Shown here in pieces: positions 1 through 7,632 of a stretch of 15,064 nt of DNA. This DNA is from Mobilicoccus sp032100225 (lineage in GTDB: Bacteria; Actinomycetota; Actinomycetes; Actinomycetales; Dermatophilaceae): the NCBI GenBank assembly GCA_032100225.1, contig DAMDJY010000083.1, positions 1 to 15,064 on the forward strand. The letters run 5' to 3'. The number at the start of each line of letters is the position of its first letter. Position 1 is the stretch's first letter. The position numbers were made by a program, and so were the translations under genes. A model generated the notes under the pieces. That model was not told the origin of the DNA, did not search any database, and saw nothing but the letters and a program-made list of their open reading frames with translations.

Positions 1-2
1 AC

Positions 3-1121
3 CAGTTGGGGGCTGCCCGCGCGTGGGCCGCCGCCGCTGTCCCCGACCGACTCCCCGCCTCCACCCGCGTCGACCTCGCGCTCTGCGCGCACCTGTCCCG
101 TCGCCTCGCCGGAGGCCACGGATCCCCGCGCCAGCACGCGGAACTCGACCGGGTCCGGGTCCGATGCCGCGCCGCCGTCCCGGCCTGGATCGTGCCGCTG
201 CACCGCCTCACCGAGCAGTTCGACCTGCCCGACGACCTCGACCACAGCCTGTTCGACGTCGTCATCGTCCAGGACGCCTCCGACATCGGCACCGAGGCGA
301 ACCTGCTCCGCGCTCTCGCACCGCGGATCGTCCTCTTCGGTGATCGCGTCGACCTCCCCGACCGACGAGCTGGGCAGTCGGGGCAGGCCGGGCGCGATCG
401 GCGCGCAGAGCAGGACGACCCCATCCGGGCCACCCTGGCGGAGAAGTACCTGGCCGGTGACCCGCATCGCAGCTCGTGGGAGAACCCGCGCCGCTCGTTG
501 TTCGGTGATGCACGTCTGCGCGGCGGCGCCCGGATCAGCCTCGATGTTGCCGACACGGGCATGCGGGACAAGAACGTGCCGAGGACCGCGGGCGGGCTCG
601 ACGCGGACGGCACCCACGCAGGTGAGGCGGGTCGGACCGAAGCCGAGGTCGTCGATTATCTCCGCGCCGCGATTCACGAACACGGTTACCACACACGGGT
701 GTCGGCGATCGACCGCGACCTGACCGTCGTGGGACTGCGCGGCGAGTTGGACGTGGTGTTCGAGGGCGAGACCTGGGACGGCGCGAACGCCTACCTCCGC
801 GACTTGGCCGAGCAGCGTCGCGTCGAACGGGACGGCCGCCTCGTGCACCGCATTCGCGAGGCGGCGTTCCTGCTCGACCCCACTCGCGAACTCTCCGCGC
901 TTCTGCGCGCACTGGACCGGGCCGGTATCCGCCCTCCGCGAGTCAGCCACGACGAGGCACCTCCCGAAGCGGCGGCTCAGGGAGCGGTGCCCGAATCAGG
1001 CGCAGTCTCAATCGAGCCCATGCCTGTGTCGACTGAACCGGTCGCGACCTCCGGCGAGGCCATCGCCCACAGCGCGAGTCCGGTGCGACGTGGCCTCGGG
1101 CTCCTCACCCGGCGGCGCTGA
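3..1121 (+). CDS. C-terminal part of degenerate SF1-type helicase with relic endonuclease-like tail (5' partial)
   Basis: The reading frame is open to the left edge, so the start and any Walker A lie outside the window. Counting from a TTG at position 6, residues 82-113 (LFDVVIVQDAS then IVLFGD) look like helicase motifs II and III of large DUF4011/AAA_11-type SF1 helicases, but the usual Asp-Glu of motif II reads Gln-Asp. Residues 154-179 resemble the segment just before the helicase 2A domain. The remaining helicase motifs, normally around 200 residues, are absent. After a short linker, residues 213-308 follow the pattern of the Vsr/DUF559-like nuclease fold at the end of such proteins (VVFEGETWDG, LAEQRRVER, HRIREAAFLLDP), though the usual ECDG metal site has become FEGE. 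It is probably inactive or repurposed. The C-terminal ~60 residues are low complexity. The family assignment is from pattern memory. Confidence 0.6.
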   Translation, partial: QLGAARAWAAAAVPDRLPASTRVDLALCAHLSRRLAGGHGSPRQHAELDRVRVRCRAAVPAWIVPLHRLTEQFDLPDDLDHSLFDVVIVQDASDIGTEANLLRALAPRIVLFGDRVDLPDRRAGQSGQAGRDRRAEQDDPIRATLAEKYLAGDPHRSSWENPRRSLFGDARLRGGARISLDVADTGMRDKNVPRTAGGLDADGTHAGEAGRTEAEVVDYLRAAIHEHGYHTRVSAIDRDLTVVGLRGELDVVFEGETWDGANAYLRDLAEQRRVERDGRLVHRIREAAFLLDPTRELSALLRALDRAGIRPPRVSHDEAPPEAAAQGAVPESGAVSIEPMPVSTEPVATSGEAIAHSASPVRRGLGLLTRRR

Positions 1122-1142
1122 GCGCCCTCACATTGAGCGGGC

Positions 1143-1913
1143 TCAGAGAATGGGGACGCGCGTGCGGATCGCGGCGACCTCGTCGGTGTCGATCTGCGTG
1201 ACGAGCAGGCCGGACTCGTGCCCGAGGCGCGCGCGTACCCGACCGAGTCCGTCGGTGACGCAGGAGCGTCCGATGCCGAGCGGGTCGGCGCCCTCTGCAG
1301 GCCGCCACGCCTGGCCGGCGGCAAGTACAAAGGCCTGCGCATCCATGGCTCGTGCGCGGGTCAGCAGATCCCACTGCTCGGCCTTGCCCGGACCGTCGCC
1401 CCAGCTCGCAGGCGTGACAACGAGTTCGGCACCGGCCCGCCCGAGAGCCGTGAACTGGTCGGCGAAACGCAGGTCGTAGCAGGTCGCGAGGCCGACGCGC
1501 ACTCCGCCCACCTGCGTCGTCACGTGTTCGGAGCCGGGCGCGACCGTGTCGGACTCCTTACTGCCGAAGGCGTCGAACAGGTGGATCTTGCGGTAGGTGG
1601 TATCACCGTCCGGGCCCGTCAGCAGCAGCGTGTTGAAGACGCGCCCATCACCCGAGGGCTCGAACATGCCGACGACCAGAGTGATCCCGAGTCGAGCAGC
1701 GATCTGCCGGACTCCGTCGGCGAAAGGCCCGTCGAGCGGCTCTGCGACCGACGCCAGATCGGTGCCGAAACACGCCATCGTCGCCTCAGGGAACGCCACG
1801 ATCGCCGCGCCCGCCTCGGCAGCCCGTGCCGCGAACTCCTCGACGAGAGAGAGGTTCTCCTGAACCACGGGTCCGCTGCCGACCTGCGCCGCAGCCACGG
1901 TGATGAGCGTCAT
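1143..1913 (-). CDS. Carbon-nitrogen hydrolase (nitrilase superfamily amidase)
   Basis: This is a 256-residue member of the nitrilase superfamily, cytoplasmic enzymes that hydrolyse amide-type C-N bonds through a Glu-Lys-Cys triad. All three residues are visible in their usual settings: Glu43 in AFPEATM, Lys109 in YRKIHLFD and Cys145 in LATCYDLRF. The length is typical for the Nit/omega-amidase-like branch, and the HLFD motif after the lysine also suggests that branch. The exact substrate (deaminated glutathione, omega-amides or another small amide) cannot be read from sequence. The ATG start is supported by GGAG about 8 nt upstream on the minus strand. It is convergent with the helicase fragment (21-nt gap) and divergent from the GntP-type permease, so it is probably transcribed alone. 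Confidence 0.88.
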   Translation of the reverse strand: MTLITVAAAQVGSGPVVQENLSLVEEFAARAAEAGAAIVAFPEATMACFGTDLASVAEPLDGPFADGVRQIAARLGITLVVGMFEPSGDGRVFNTLLLTGPDGDTTYRKIHLFDAFGSKESDTVAPGSEHVTTQVGGVRVGLATCYDLRFADQFTALGRAGAELVVTPASWGDGPGKAEQWDLLTRARAMDAQAFVLAAGQAWRPAEGADPLGIGRSCVTDGLGRVRARLGHESGLLVTQIDTDEVAAIRTRVPIL

Positions 1914-2072
1914 CGCATCTCCTGCATCTCACCCCACCGCTGACGGCGGGAAACATCCGGTCCCTCGACTGTAAGCGCGACGCCGCGACATTCAGGCGTG
2001 GTCACCGGCCCCGCGATACGCCCCGCGGAGGGAGACTGCACCCACCGGACCGCCGGAATCCCCGCCCGCGAC

Positions 2073-2079
2073 AAAGAGG
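2073..2079 (+). promoter_or_regulatory. Ribosome binding site that decides the permease start
   Basis: AAAGAGG ends 6 nt before the GTG at 2086, a normal spacing. It directly abuts the in-frame TTG at 2080, which argues against that earlier start. Confidence 0.6.
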
Positions 2080-2085
2080 TTGCCC

Positions 2086-3453
2086 GTGATCGCTCTCCAC
2101 ACGGCCATCGCCATCCTGGTGATCGTCCTGCTCATCATCAAGGTGAAAGTCGACCCGATCATCTCCCTGATCGTCGGCTGTCTCTACCTCGGCCTGGCCG
2201 GCGGCATCGGCTTTGGTGCCACCGTCGAGGCCATCACTACCGGCTTCGGCGAGATCATGGCCAAGATCGGTCTGCTCATCGGTTTCGGTGTCCTCATCGG
2301 GTCGTTGCTGCACACGCTCGGCACGTTCGACCGGCTCGTCAGCCTGCTGCTGCGCGTGCTCGGACCCGGCAAGATCCCCTACGGCCTCACCGTCGCCCTC
2401 GCCACCGTGTTCCCGTCGATCTACGTCGACGTGCAGGTCGTCCTCGGCGCCCCCGTCGCGCGCCAGGCCGCACCGCACATCAGCAAGAACGGACTTGCGC
2501 TCATGGCCGGCGCGCTCGGCACCGGCATCTTCTGTGGGTACGTGTTCGTCGTGCCGGGCCTGGCCGCGGTCTCCATCGCCGGCCTCCTGAAGATCCCGCT
2601 GGGCACCTACCTGCTGTACGGCATCGTGTTCGGGCCGGTCACAGCGCTGCTCACGACGTTCGTGTTCAGCCGGATGCTCAAGTTCGGCTACTGGAACCCC
2701 GACCTCGACGAAGAGGTCGACCTCATCGACGGCCTGGCCCCGACGGAGGAGCCCGTCGCCGCCGACTCCGCCTCCGCCTCCGCCTCCGGCCGCAAGATGC
2801 CTTCCTTGGGCCTGTCGTTGCTGCCGATCCTGGTCCCGCTGCTTCTCATCGCGTTCGGTGCGTTCAGCAAGCTGGCGGGAGTCAAGAACGAGGCCATCGC
2901 CTTCTTCGGCAACGCCAACATCGCCATGTTCCTCGGTCTGATCATCGCGTTCGTCCTCGCGCGCCGGGCCGTCGGCCAGGACGGAACGGGCGAGGCGTTC
3001 GGCATCGGCCTGCACACTGCAGGCGAGATCCTGCTGGTCACGGGCATCGGCGGCTCCCTCGGCGCCGTCATCGAGGCGACAGGCCTCGCGGACATCCTCG
3101 GCGGCCTGTTCAGCGCGGAGGCCGGAACGCCCGTCGTCGTCAGCATCCTGCTCGCGTGGTTCATCGCGGCCGTGCTGCACCTGGCCATCGGGTCGGTCTC
3201 GGTCGCAGCGATCACGGCGGCCGGCATCATCGCGCCGATCCTCGGCTCCATCGACGTCGCCCCCATCGCCATCGGCCTCGCGATCGCCTCCGGGTCGCTG
3301 TTCGCGCTGCAGGTCAACAGCAACTTCTTCTGGATGTTCAAGGCGCTGTTGGGCCTCACCACCCAGGGCAGTCTCAAGACGATGACCGTGGTGACGTCCA
3401 TCGCGTCCCTCGTGTCGCTCCCTCTCGTCGTGGCGGTGGCGCTGGTCTCTTGA
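2086..3453 (+). CDS. GntP-family gluconate:H+ symporter-like permease
   Basis: This is a 455-residue, highly hydrophobic protein with about 12 predicted membrane segments, matching the usual ~440-460 residues of GntP permeases. These carry gluconate or related sugar acids into the cell with protons. Family-like features include the early VDPIISLIVG segment, a GFGVLIGSLL segment, TVFPSIYVDVQVVLGAP, a GGSLGAVIEATG loop and the closing VNSNFFWMF region. A Ser-Ala-rich linker near residues 222-230 separates the halves and is encoded by a short TCCGCC repeat. The GTG start is preferred over TTG 2080 because of ribosome binding site spacing. No gluconate kinase lies nearby, so the substrate is uncertain (gluconate, glycerate or another hydroxy acid). 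A strong hairpin follows. Confidence 0.87.
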   Translation: MIALHTAIAILVIVLLIIKVKVDPIISLIVGCLYLGLAGGIGFGATVEAITTGFGEIMAKIGLLIGFGVLIGSLLHTLGTFDRLVSLLLRVLGPGKIPYGLTVALATVFPSIYVDVQVVLGAPVARQAAPHISKNGLALMAGALGTGIFCGYVFVVPGLAAVSIAGLLKIPLGTYLLYGIVFGPVTALLTTFVFSRMLKFGYWNPDLDEEVDLIDGLAPTEEPVAADSASASASGRKMPSLGLSLLPILVPLLLIAFGAFSKLAGVKNEAIAFFGNANIAMFLGLIIAFVLARRAVGQDGTGEAFGIGLHTAGEILLVTGIGGSLGAVIEATGLADILGGLFSAEAGTPVVVSILLAWFIAAVLHLAIGSVSVAAITAAGIIAPILGSIDVAPIAIGLAIASGSLFALQVNSNFFWMFKALLGLTTQGSLKTMTVVTSIASLVSLPLVVAVALVS

Positions 3454-3501
3454 CCGTCGATTCGGATGCTGTGCACAGAAGATCCGCACTCAGACGTGCA
3501 A

Positions 3502-3536
3502 CGCCCCCGTCACCTCGCATCGAGGTGGCGGGGGCG
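3502..3536 (+). terminator. Strong stem-loop after the GntP-type permease
   Basis: Positions 3502-3517 pair with 3521-3536: 16 base pairs with one G-T pair and a CAT loop, starting 48 nt after the permease stop. No T tract follows, as is common for actinobacterial hairpin terminators. Confidence 0.75.
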
Positions 3537-3643
3537 CGTCGACGAGCAGCCAGGTCGCCCGCCACCTCCGACGGCGGGACGGGCAGGAGTCTCAAGCTCC
3601 ACCGATGCCGCTTCTCCCGGATCGTAGAGCGATAAGGACTATG

Positions 3644-3709
3644 AAGAGAGCGTCTCAATATATGAACCTGCAGGTCAGAGCCCTGCGCGTGAAGATTCAC
3701 GCCTCTCTT
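3644..3709. repeat. Nested inverted repeat overlapping the 3' end of the AbiEi/DUF559 gene
   Basis: An outer stem pairs 3644-3653 with 3699-3709 (10 pairs, one bulged base at 3702). A separate hairpin sits at 3687-3702 (GCGTGAA, GA, TTCACGC) and competes for part of the same bases. The structure spans the stop codon at 3697 of the minus-strand gene and its first ~50 downstream bases, so a terminator for that gene is the simplest reading. The stretch 3537-3643 between this and the permease terminator holds no gene that I can support. Confidence 0.45.
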
Positions 3710-4683
3710 AGTAGTCCGTATCGCGTTACGTCACCGATGACCGCCCCTTCCACAAGGGAGCGCACCTCCTGCGGTGTCCGCATCACCGTGTGAAAGTCGA
3801 AGGGCAGGACGACCCAGCCACGAGCGGTGAGCTCCGCATACCTTCGCCGGTCCTTCGCGAATCGCTCAGGGCTGCCGTGGAATTCGTAGCTGTCGGCCTC
3901 GATGACGATGCGGTTACGGCGGTCCGCGAGGTCGACACATGCATAGAAACCCTGGTCGTAGATTTCCGCTTGCGGCTCGACGGACAACCCCGGCACGCCC
4001 CAGATGGCCGCGCGCAGCGCGGACTCGAACGGGTTGGCTGCACGGGCGTCGGCGAAGATCGCGACTTTGCGCGCCTGACGGGCGCCTGGCCCTCGGTAGC
4101 TCGCCCCCAGCTCGTGAAGTTCGGACGGACCGACATCTCCCGCTCGGAGTGCCGAGTCCGCGACGGCGAGCGCCTCGCGAAAGGGCAGGTCACGGGCACA
4201 GTCGAGGACGGTTTGCATGTACGAGGTGACGTGCTCCCGCATCTCCTCAGAGGTGAGGGAGCCGCGGCGGATACTCAAGCCATCCGTGTTGCCTCGCGCC
4301 TTTCGCCCGATCGGCACTCGCACGTCGACCGTGGTGGGTTCGACGAGAATCGGCCAGTCGTAGTGGGAGGCAGCGCACCTGTGCGACAGGGCTCCTCGCA
4401 GGGCCTGGGCACGAACGTGACGGGCCTTTCGCGCGAGGAGTTCGGCGTCGGTCGGCCCGTCGGTCCACCTGGCCCAAGACCTTGCGGGGGTGTTGACGAC
4501 GTCGCTGCCGCCGAGTTCGGCGAGAGCGTACGTGCCCCTGCCGACACGGACGATGAGTCCCTCTCGGAGGGCAGCGCGCACGGTTCCTTCGGGGGACACT
4601 CGCCTGAGCGCCGCGTAGCTCGCAGATCCCCCGCTCTCGGTCAGGGCTGCGAGCAGTGAGTGGCGGCGTCCAGGTCGGGGCAT
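3697..4683 (-). CDS. AbiEi-like winged-helix domain fused to DUF559/Vsr-like nuclease fold
   Basis: This 328-residue protein has two parts. Residues 5-57 look like the N-terminal AbiEi antitoxin-type winged helix (LLAALTESGGSASYAALRR, then a beta wing LIVRVGRGTYAL). Residues 215-315 look like a DUF559/Vsr-type PD-(D/E)xK fold, with Glu220 (ESALR), Asp251 (VDLADRRNRIVIEADSYEFHG), Glu262 and Asp264 placed as metal-binding residues. The middle resembles the connecting domain seen in actinobacterial proteins annotated as AbiEi-family antitoxins. Despite that common label, no AbiEii-type nucleotidyltransferase toxin lies beside it. Many actinobacteria carry lone copies, and their function is unknown. 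The ATG start has only a weak, very close GAAGAG upstream. The 137-bp region to the divergent membrane gene holds any promoters. Confidence 0.75.
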   Translation of the reverse strand: MPRPGRRHSLLAALTESGGSASYAALRRVSPEGTVRAALREGLIVRVGRGTYALAELGGSDVVNTPARSWARWTDGPTDAELLARKARHVRAQALRGALSHRCAASHYDWPILVEPTTVDVRVPIGRKARGNTDGLSIRRGSLTSEEMREHVTSYMQTVLDCARDLPFREALAVADSALRAGDVGPSELHELGASYRGPGARQARKVAIFADARAANPFESALRAAIWGVPGLSVEPQAEIYDQGFYACVDLADRRNRIVIEADSYEFHGSPERFAKDRRRYAELTARGWVVLPFDFHTVMRTPQEVRSLVEGAVIGDVTRYGLLREA

Positions 4684-4820
4684 CTCTTCATCGTGTGATG
4701 CCTGTGGTCACCCCGTACGTTCCGTCATCCACAGGCGCGGGGTCCGTCACGAGGGGCCGACAGCCGGCCGTGGTCGAATCTTGCCTTCTCACAATCACCT
4801 TCGAGTCGTACCCTCCGGAT

Positions 4821-5528
4821 ATGTCGACGGTCACGCAGGCGCATGTCAAGGGGCCGGCCCAGCCCATCGGGGGCCGCTGGTGGCAGGTGCTGCGCTGGGG
4901 CGGGCTCGCGCTGTTCGTCGTCGCCATGTCACTCCTGCTCAATGTGGGCGAGAGGCAGGAGCCGTACGCGCGTTTGCAGGCCGGGCTTGCCGACGGGTCG
5001 ATCGCTCACGTCCGTGTCGAAGGTGCGATGGGTGGTGCGGGGGATCTGGGTGGGGCGCAGGGTGTGACGACGGTTCGCCTTTCGTGGCGTGACGACTGGC
5101 ATGAGGCGTTCACCGAGGTGGTACAGGCGTCCTCGCAGAGCGAACTCGAACGTCAGAGCGGCGACGACGAGTCACTTCCCCGGATCATCGGCCCCATCGA
5201 TACCGAGTTGCACACGTACTCGACCGACGTGGATCTGACCTGGGCCCAGCCTCTTTCGGGCGTCACCATCACGCTGGGAGGGTGGTCGGTGCGCGGCGAT
5301 TTGGCCATGCTGGGCCTGCTCCCGTTCGTGTTGGCGACCGGGCCGGAGCCTCGCCTGGCGACGCGGTGGGCGTGGTTCTGGCTCATCATCAGCCCGTTGA
5401 TGCCCATCGCCGTAGCGGCGTTCTTGTTCTATGGACGCCGCCTCCACCAACCTGAGCGCACTCGGTTGACCGGTTGGTGGGCGTTCCTGATCATGCTGGT
5501 CACCCCCGCCGGATTCCTCGCGGGGTAG
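4821..5528 (+). CDS. Four-helix membrane protein of unknown function
   Basis: This is a 235-residue protein that I do not recognise. Residues ~26-43 (WGGLALFVVAMSLLLNV) form one membrane helix. A polar domain of about 110 residues follows, with beta-like segments (IAHVRVEGAMGG, GVTTVRLSWRDDW). Three hydrophobic segments close the protein (around LAMLGLLPFVLATG, WFWLIISPLMPIAVAAFLFYG and WWAFLIMLVTPAGFLAG). The frame is open further upstream, but the ATG at 4821 is preferred: the extension overlaps the divergent gene and looks non-protein-like. There is no Shine-Dalgarno sequence. A TACCCT 6 nt before the ATG could be a -10 box for a leaderless message. It converges with the MFS transporter gene, with only 19 nt between stops. 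Confidence 0.7.
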   Translation: MSTVTQAHVKGPAQPIGGRWWQVLRWGGLALFVVAMSLLLNVGERQEPYARLQAGLADGSIAHVRVEGAMGGAGDLGGAQGVTTVRLSWRDDWHEAFTEVVQASSQSELERQSGDDESLPRIIGPIDTELHTYSTDVDLTWAQPLSGVTITLGGWSVRGDLAMLGLLPFVLATGPEPRLATRWAWFWLIISPLMPIAVAAFLFYGRRLHQPERTRLTGWWAFLIMLVTPAGFLAG

Positions 5529-5547
5529 AGCCCGGGCGGCGACGGGA

Positions 5548-6783
5548 CTACGGCAGGTCGAGCTCGCGGGGGCGGCTGGGCATGGCGGCGACGGCCAGGG
5601 TGGCGAGGACGGCGACGGCAGCGAAGACGTAGAAGCCCCACGGGTGGCCGAGGCCTGCGGCCACGAGGCTGCCGGTGACGTACGGGCCGACGATGGCGCC
5701 GATGCGGCCGACGCCGGAGGCGAGTCCGAGGGCCGTGCCGCGGACGGAGGTGGGGAAGAGGTGCGCGATCAGGGCGTAGACCAGGCCCTGTGCGCTGAAG
5801 ACGAACAGACCCGTGATGAACACGACGACGTGCAGCAGCACCTGGTTGTCGATGCGAATGCTCAGCAGCGCCAAGAAGACTGCGGAGGCGATGAACCAGA
5901 GGAGGGTCGAGCGCTTGATGCCGCCGCGGTCGGCGACGACGCCCGCGAGCGCGAGGCCCACGATGGCGCCCGCGTTCATGATGAGCAGCAGGCTCAACGA
6001 TGAGGTGAGGGAGTAGCCGGCCGAGCGCATGATCTGCGGCAGCCACGTGTTGAGCCCGTAGACCAGGAGCAGACCCATGAACGACGCGAACCACGAGCCG
6101 AGCAGCGCACGCGGGTGGTGGGCGAGGACCTCGCCGAACGAGACCTTCGCGTTCGAGCCCGTCGCGTTCGAGCCCTTCCCGTCGGCGGCGATCGGTGCGG
6201 TCTCGGGGATGGCGAACCAGGTGAACGGGAGCAGCAGCAGTCCCGCAATGCCACCGGCGTAGAACAGCGTCTGCCATGAGGGCAGCACGACGAGCGCGAG
6301 CAGCGTCATCGCGACGGCGCCGACGTGGTAGCCGGTCATGGTGATGGTCGTGGAGGTGGCGCGCCGGTCGGCGCGACCGGCCTCGGTCATGATCGTGATG
6401 GCCGTCGGCATGCAGGCACCGAGGCCCAGGCCTGCGAGCAGACGCACCGCGGCGAGCAGCCCCACGGTCGGCGCCAGCGGCACGAGCAGCGTGAAGATCG
6501 AGAACACGGCGACCGATGCGACGAGTCCGATGCGGCGGCCGAACCGGTCGATGAACGGGCCACCGGCAGCGGCGCCGATGCCGACTCCGACGAGCGACAA
6601 GGTGGCGACGAGTTTGACGTCGTCGCCGGTCATGCCGAGGTAGTGGGTCTCGAGCAGGGTCGGGATGACGGCGCCGAACGCGACGAGGTCGAACCCTTCC
6701 AGCGCGACGGTGAGCCAGCACAGCAATGCGGTGGCGGACAGGCCGCGGCGGACCTGTGGCGCTGTCGTGACGGTGGCGCTCAC
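5548..6783 (-). CDS. MFS transporter, aromatic acid:H+ symporter (AAHS)-like
   Basis: This 411-residue protein has 12 predicted membrane helices. The opening LEGFDLVAFGAVIPTL corresponds to the DGxD-type helix 1 motif of AAHS transporters such as benzoate and 4-hydroxybenzoate carriers, with Glu in place of the first Asp. GPFIDRFGRRIG (75-86) is the loop 2-3 motif of the major facilitator superfamily, and the second half has TSVRGTALG. Members import aromatic or other carboxylic acids with protons. The frame is open to 6969, but GTG 6783 is chosen because AGGAGG lies 7 nt upstream and the family N-terminus fits. The central cytoplasmic loop carries a 15-bp tandem duplication. It lies downstream of the TetR gene on the same strand, separated by 257 bp with two palindromes, so separate regulation is likely. 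No aromatic catabolic enzymes are in the window. Confidence 0.85.
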   Translation of the reverse strand: MSATVTTAPQVRRGLSATALLCWLTVALEGFDLVAFGAVIPTLLETHYLGMTGDDVKLVATLSLVGVGIGAAAGGPFIDRFGRRIGLVASVAVFSIFTLLVPLAPTVGLLAAVRLLAGLGLGACMPTAITIMTEAGRADRRATSTTITMTGYHVGAVAMTLLALVVLPSWQTLFYAGGIAGLLLLPFTWFAIPETAPIAADGKGSNATGSNAKVSFGEVLAHHPRALLGSWFASFMGLLLVYGLNTWLPQIMRSAGYSLTSSLSLLLIMNAGAIVGLALAGVVADRGGIKRSTLLWFIASAVFLALLSIRIDNQVLLHVVVFITGLFVFSAQGLVYALIAHLFPTSVRGTALGLASGVGRIGAIVGPYVTGSLVAAGLGHPWGFYVFAAVAVLATLAVAAMPSRPRELDLP

Positions 6784-6925
6784 GCGGCCTCCTCCTGCTC
6801 GTCGACGTGATGTCGAACGCGGGGGCCACATCTGGATCACCCCACCGGAGCGAGCCCGGCACAGCGTGCGGCGCGGCTCGCCTGTCCCCCGGCGCGAGCC
6901 TCCGCACGATCGAGCGTACTCAGAG

Positions 6926-6957
6926 CTGGACGATGGTCCAGATCGCTTGTCCACAAG
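6926..6957. promoter_or_regulatory. Two adjacent palindromes upstream of the MFS gene (candidate operator; contains a DnaA-box-like 9-mer)
   Basis: CTGGAC (6926-6931) and GTCCAG (6936-6941) form a 16-bp palindrome with a 4-bp centre. Five bases further on, CTTGTCCACAAG (6946-6957) is a second one. They lie 143-174 bp upstream of the MFS start codon. The second contains TTGTCCACA, the form of DnaA box reported for Streptomyces and Mycobacterium. A single box is weak evidence for DnaA binding. The rest of 6784-7040 holds no supported gene. Confidence 0.35.
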
Positions 6958-7040
6958 AGCGGGCCCCACCAGCGACGAGGCCTGCGGATTGAAGGTGACG
7001 AGGTGGCCTCAACGGGATGCCGATCACTGCGCCTGCGCTC

Positions 7041-7610
7041 CTACTCACGCGCCTGCAGCCCCGCTGCGGACGAGCGTGCCTGCGCCACCGGATCCATGCC
7101 CGAGTCGAGGGAGATGGTGAGGGCGTCGAGCAGGATCCCGTTGACGAGGTGATGCAGACGAACGACCACCTCACGGCCACCGGGCAGCCCGCGGCCGGTG
7201 TGGAACTCGACGTCTGCGGCCAGCCCCTCTCGCAGGAACGCCCCGAGCGGCTCGGCGACCTCTGGGGCCCGGGCGGCTTCGAGGCGCAGTTCGATCAGCG
7301 CGCGGGCGAGGTTCGGGCGGGCGAGGAGTCGTTCGACGACGTAGGCGGCGTACTCGGGTCCGGCCTGTTCGGCGGGCAGGTCGGCGAGCGCGGCGAGGCG
7401 ATCCGAGGCGGGTTCGAGGTTGGCGAAGATGCGGTGGGTCATGCCGACGATGAGGTCGGCGCGGGACGGGAAGTAGTTGGTGCAGGTGCCGGCGGGGAGC
7501 TTGGCCTCGGCGTCGACGGCTCGGTGCGTCACGGCCCGTGCGCCGTCACGGCCGAGCAACTCGAGGGCGGCGTCTGCGACGGCGGCGCGGCGTTCGGGGT
7601 TGGCGACCAT
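7041..7610 (-). CDS. TetR-family transcriptional regulator
   Basis: This 189-residue protein has the size and layout of TetR-type repressors. The N-terminal helix-turn-helix region covers residues ~7-52 (RRAAVADAALELLGRDGARAVTHRAVDAEAKLPAGTCTNYFPSRADLI), with the usual ...YFPSRADLI end of the recognition region. A helical ligand/dimer domain follows. The ATG start is preceded by TAGGG at a slightly long distance. It is divergent from the reductase gene, sharing a 75-bp region with a candidate operator, and sits upstream of the MFS gene on the same strand. It could therefore control itself, the reductase, the transporter, or all three. The ligand is unknown. Confidence 0.88.
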   Translation of the reverse strand: MVANPERRAAVADAALELLGRDGARAVTHRAVDAEAKLPAGTCTNYFPSRADLIVGMTHRIFANLEPASDRLAALADLPAEQAGPEYAAYVVERLLARPNLARALIELRLEAARAPEVAEPLGAFLREGLAADVEFHTGRGLPGGREVVVRLHHLVNGILLDALTISLDSGMDPVAQARSSAAGLQARE

Positions 7611-7632
7611 GACAAAACCCTACCCATGCAAC

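Noticed and set aside
1119..1145. Possible terminator between the convergent helicase fragment and the amidase gene
   Set aside because: The arms pair only imperfectly (TGAG/GCCC with GGGC/TCA and unpaired bases), too weak to call.
1998..3635. Long plus-strand open frame of 545 codons over the GntP-type permease, and a 495-codon minus-strand frame over the same region
   Set aside because: Both are compositionally extreme (Arg/His/Pro-rich or Asp/Glu/Arg-rich) shadows of the high-GC permease gene. Only the third frame gives a membrane protein of a known family.
3640..3720. tRNA-like segment near the end of the AbiEi/DUF559 gene
   Set aside because: Stems are present, but there is no acceptor/T-arm arrangement and no conserved T-loop sequence.
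5429..6907. Minus-strand 492-codon frame over the MFS gene
   Set aside because: Arg/Pro/His-rich shadow; the MFS frame has family motifs and a strong ribosome binding site.
6946..6957. Replication origin suggested by the DnaA-box-like palindrome
   Set aside because: Only one such box is evident, with no AT-rich stretch and no dnaA, dnaN or parA/B neighbours.
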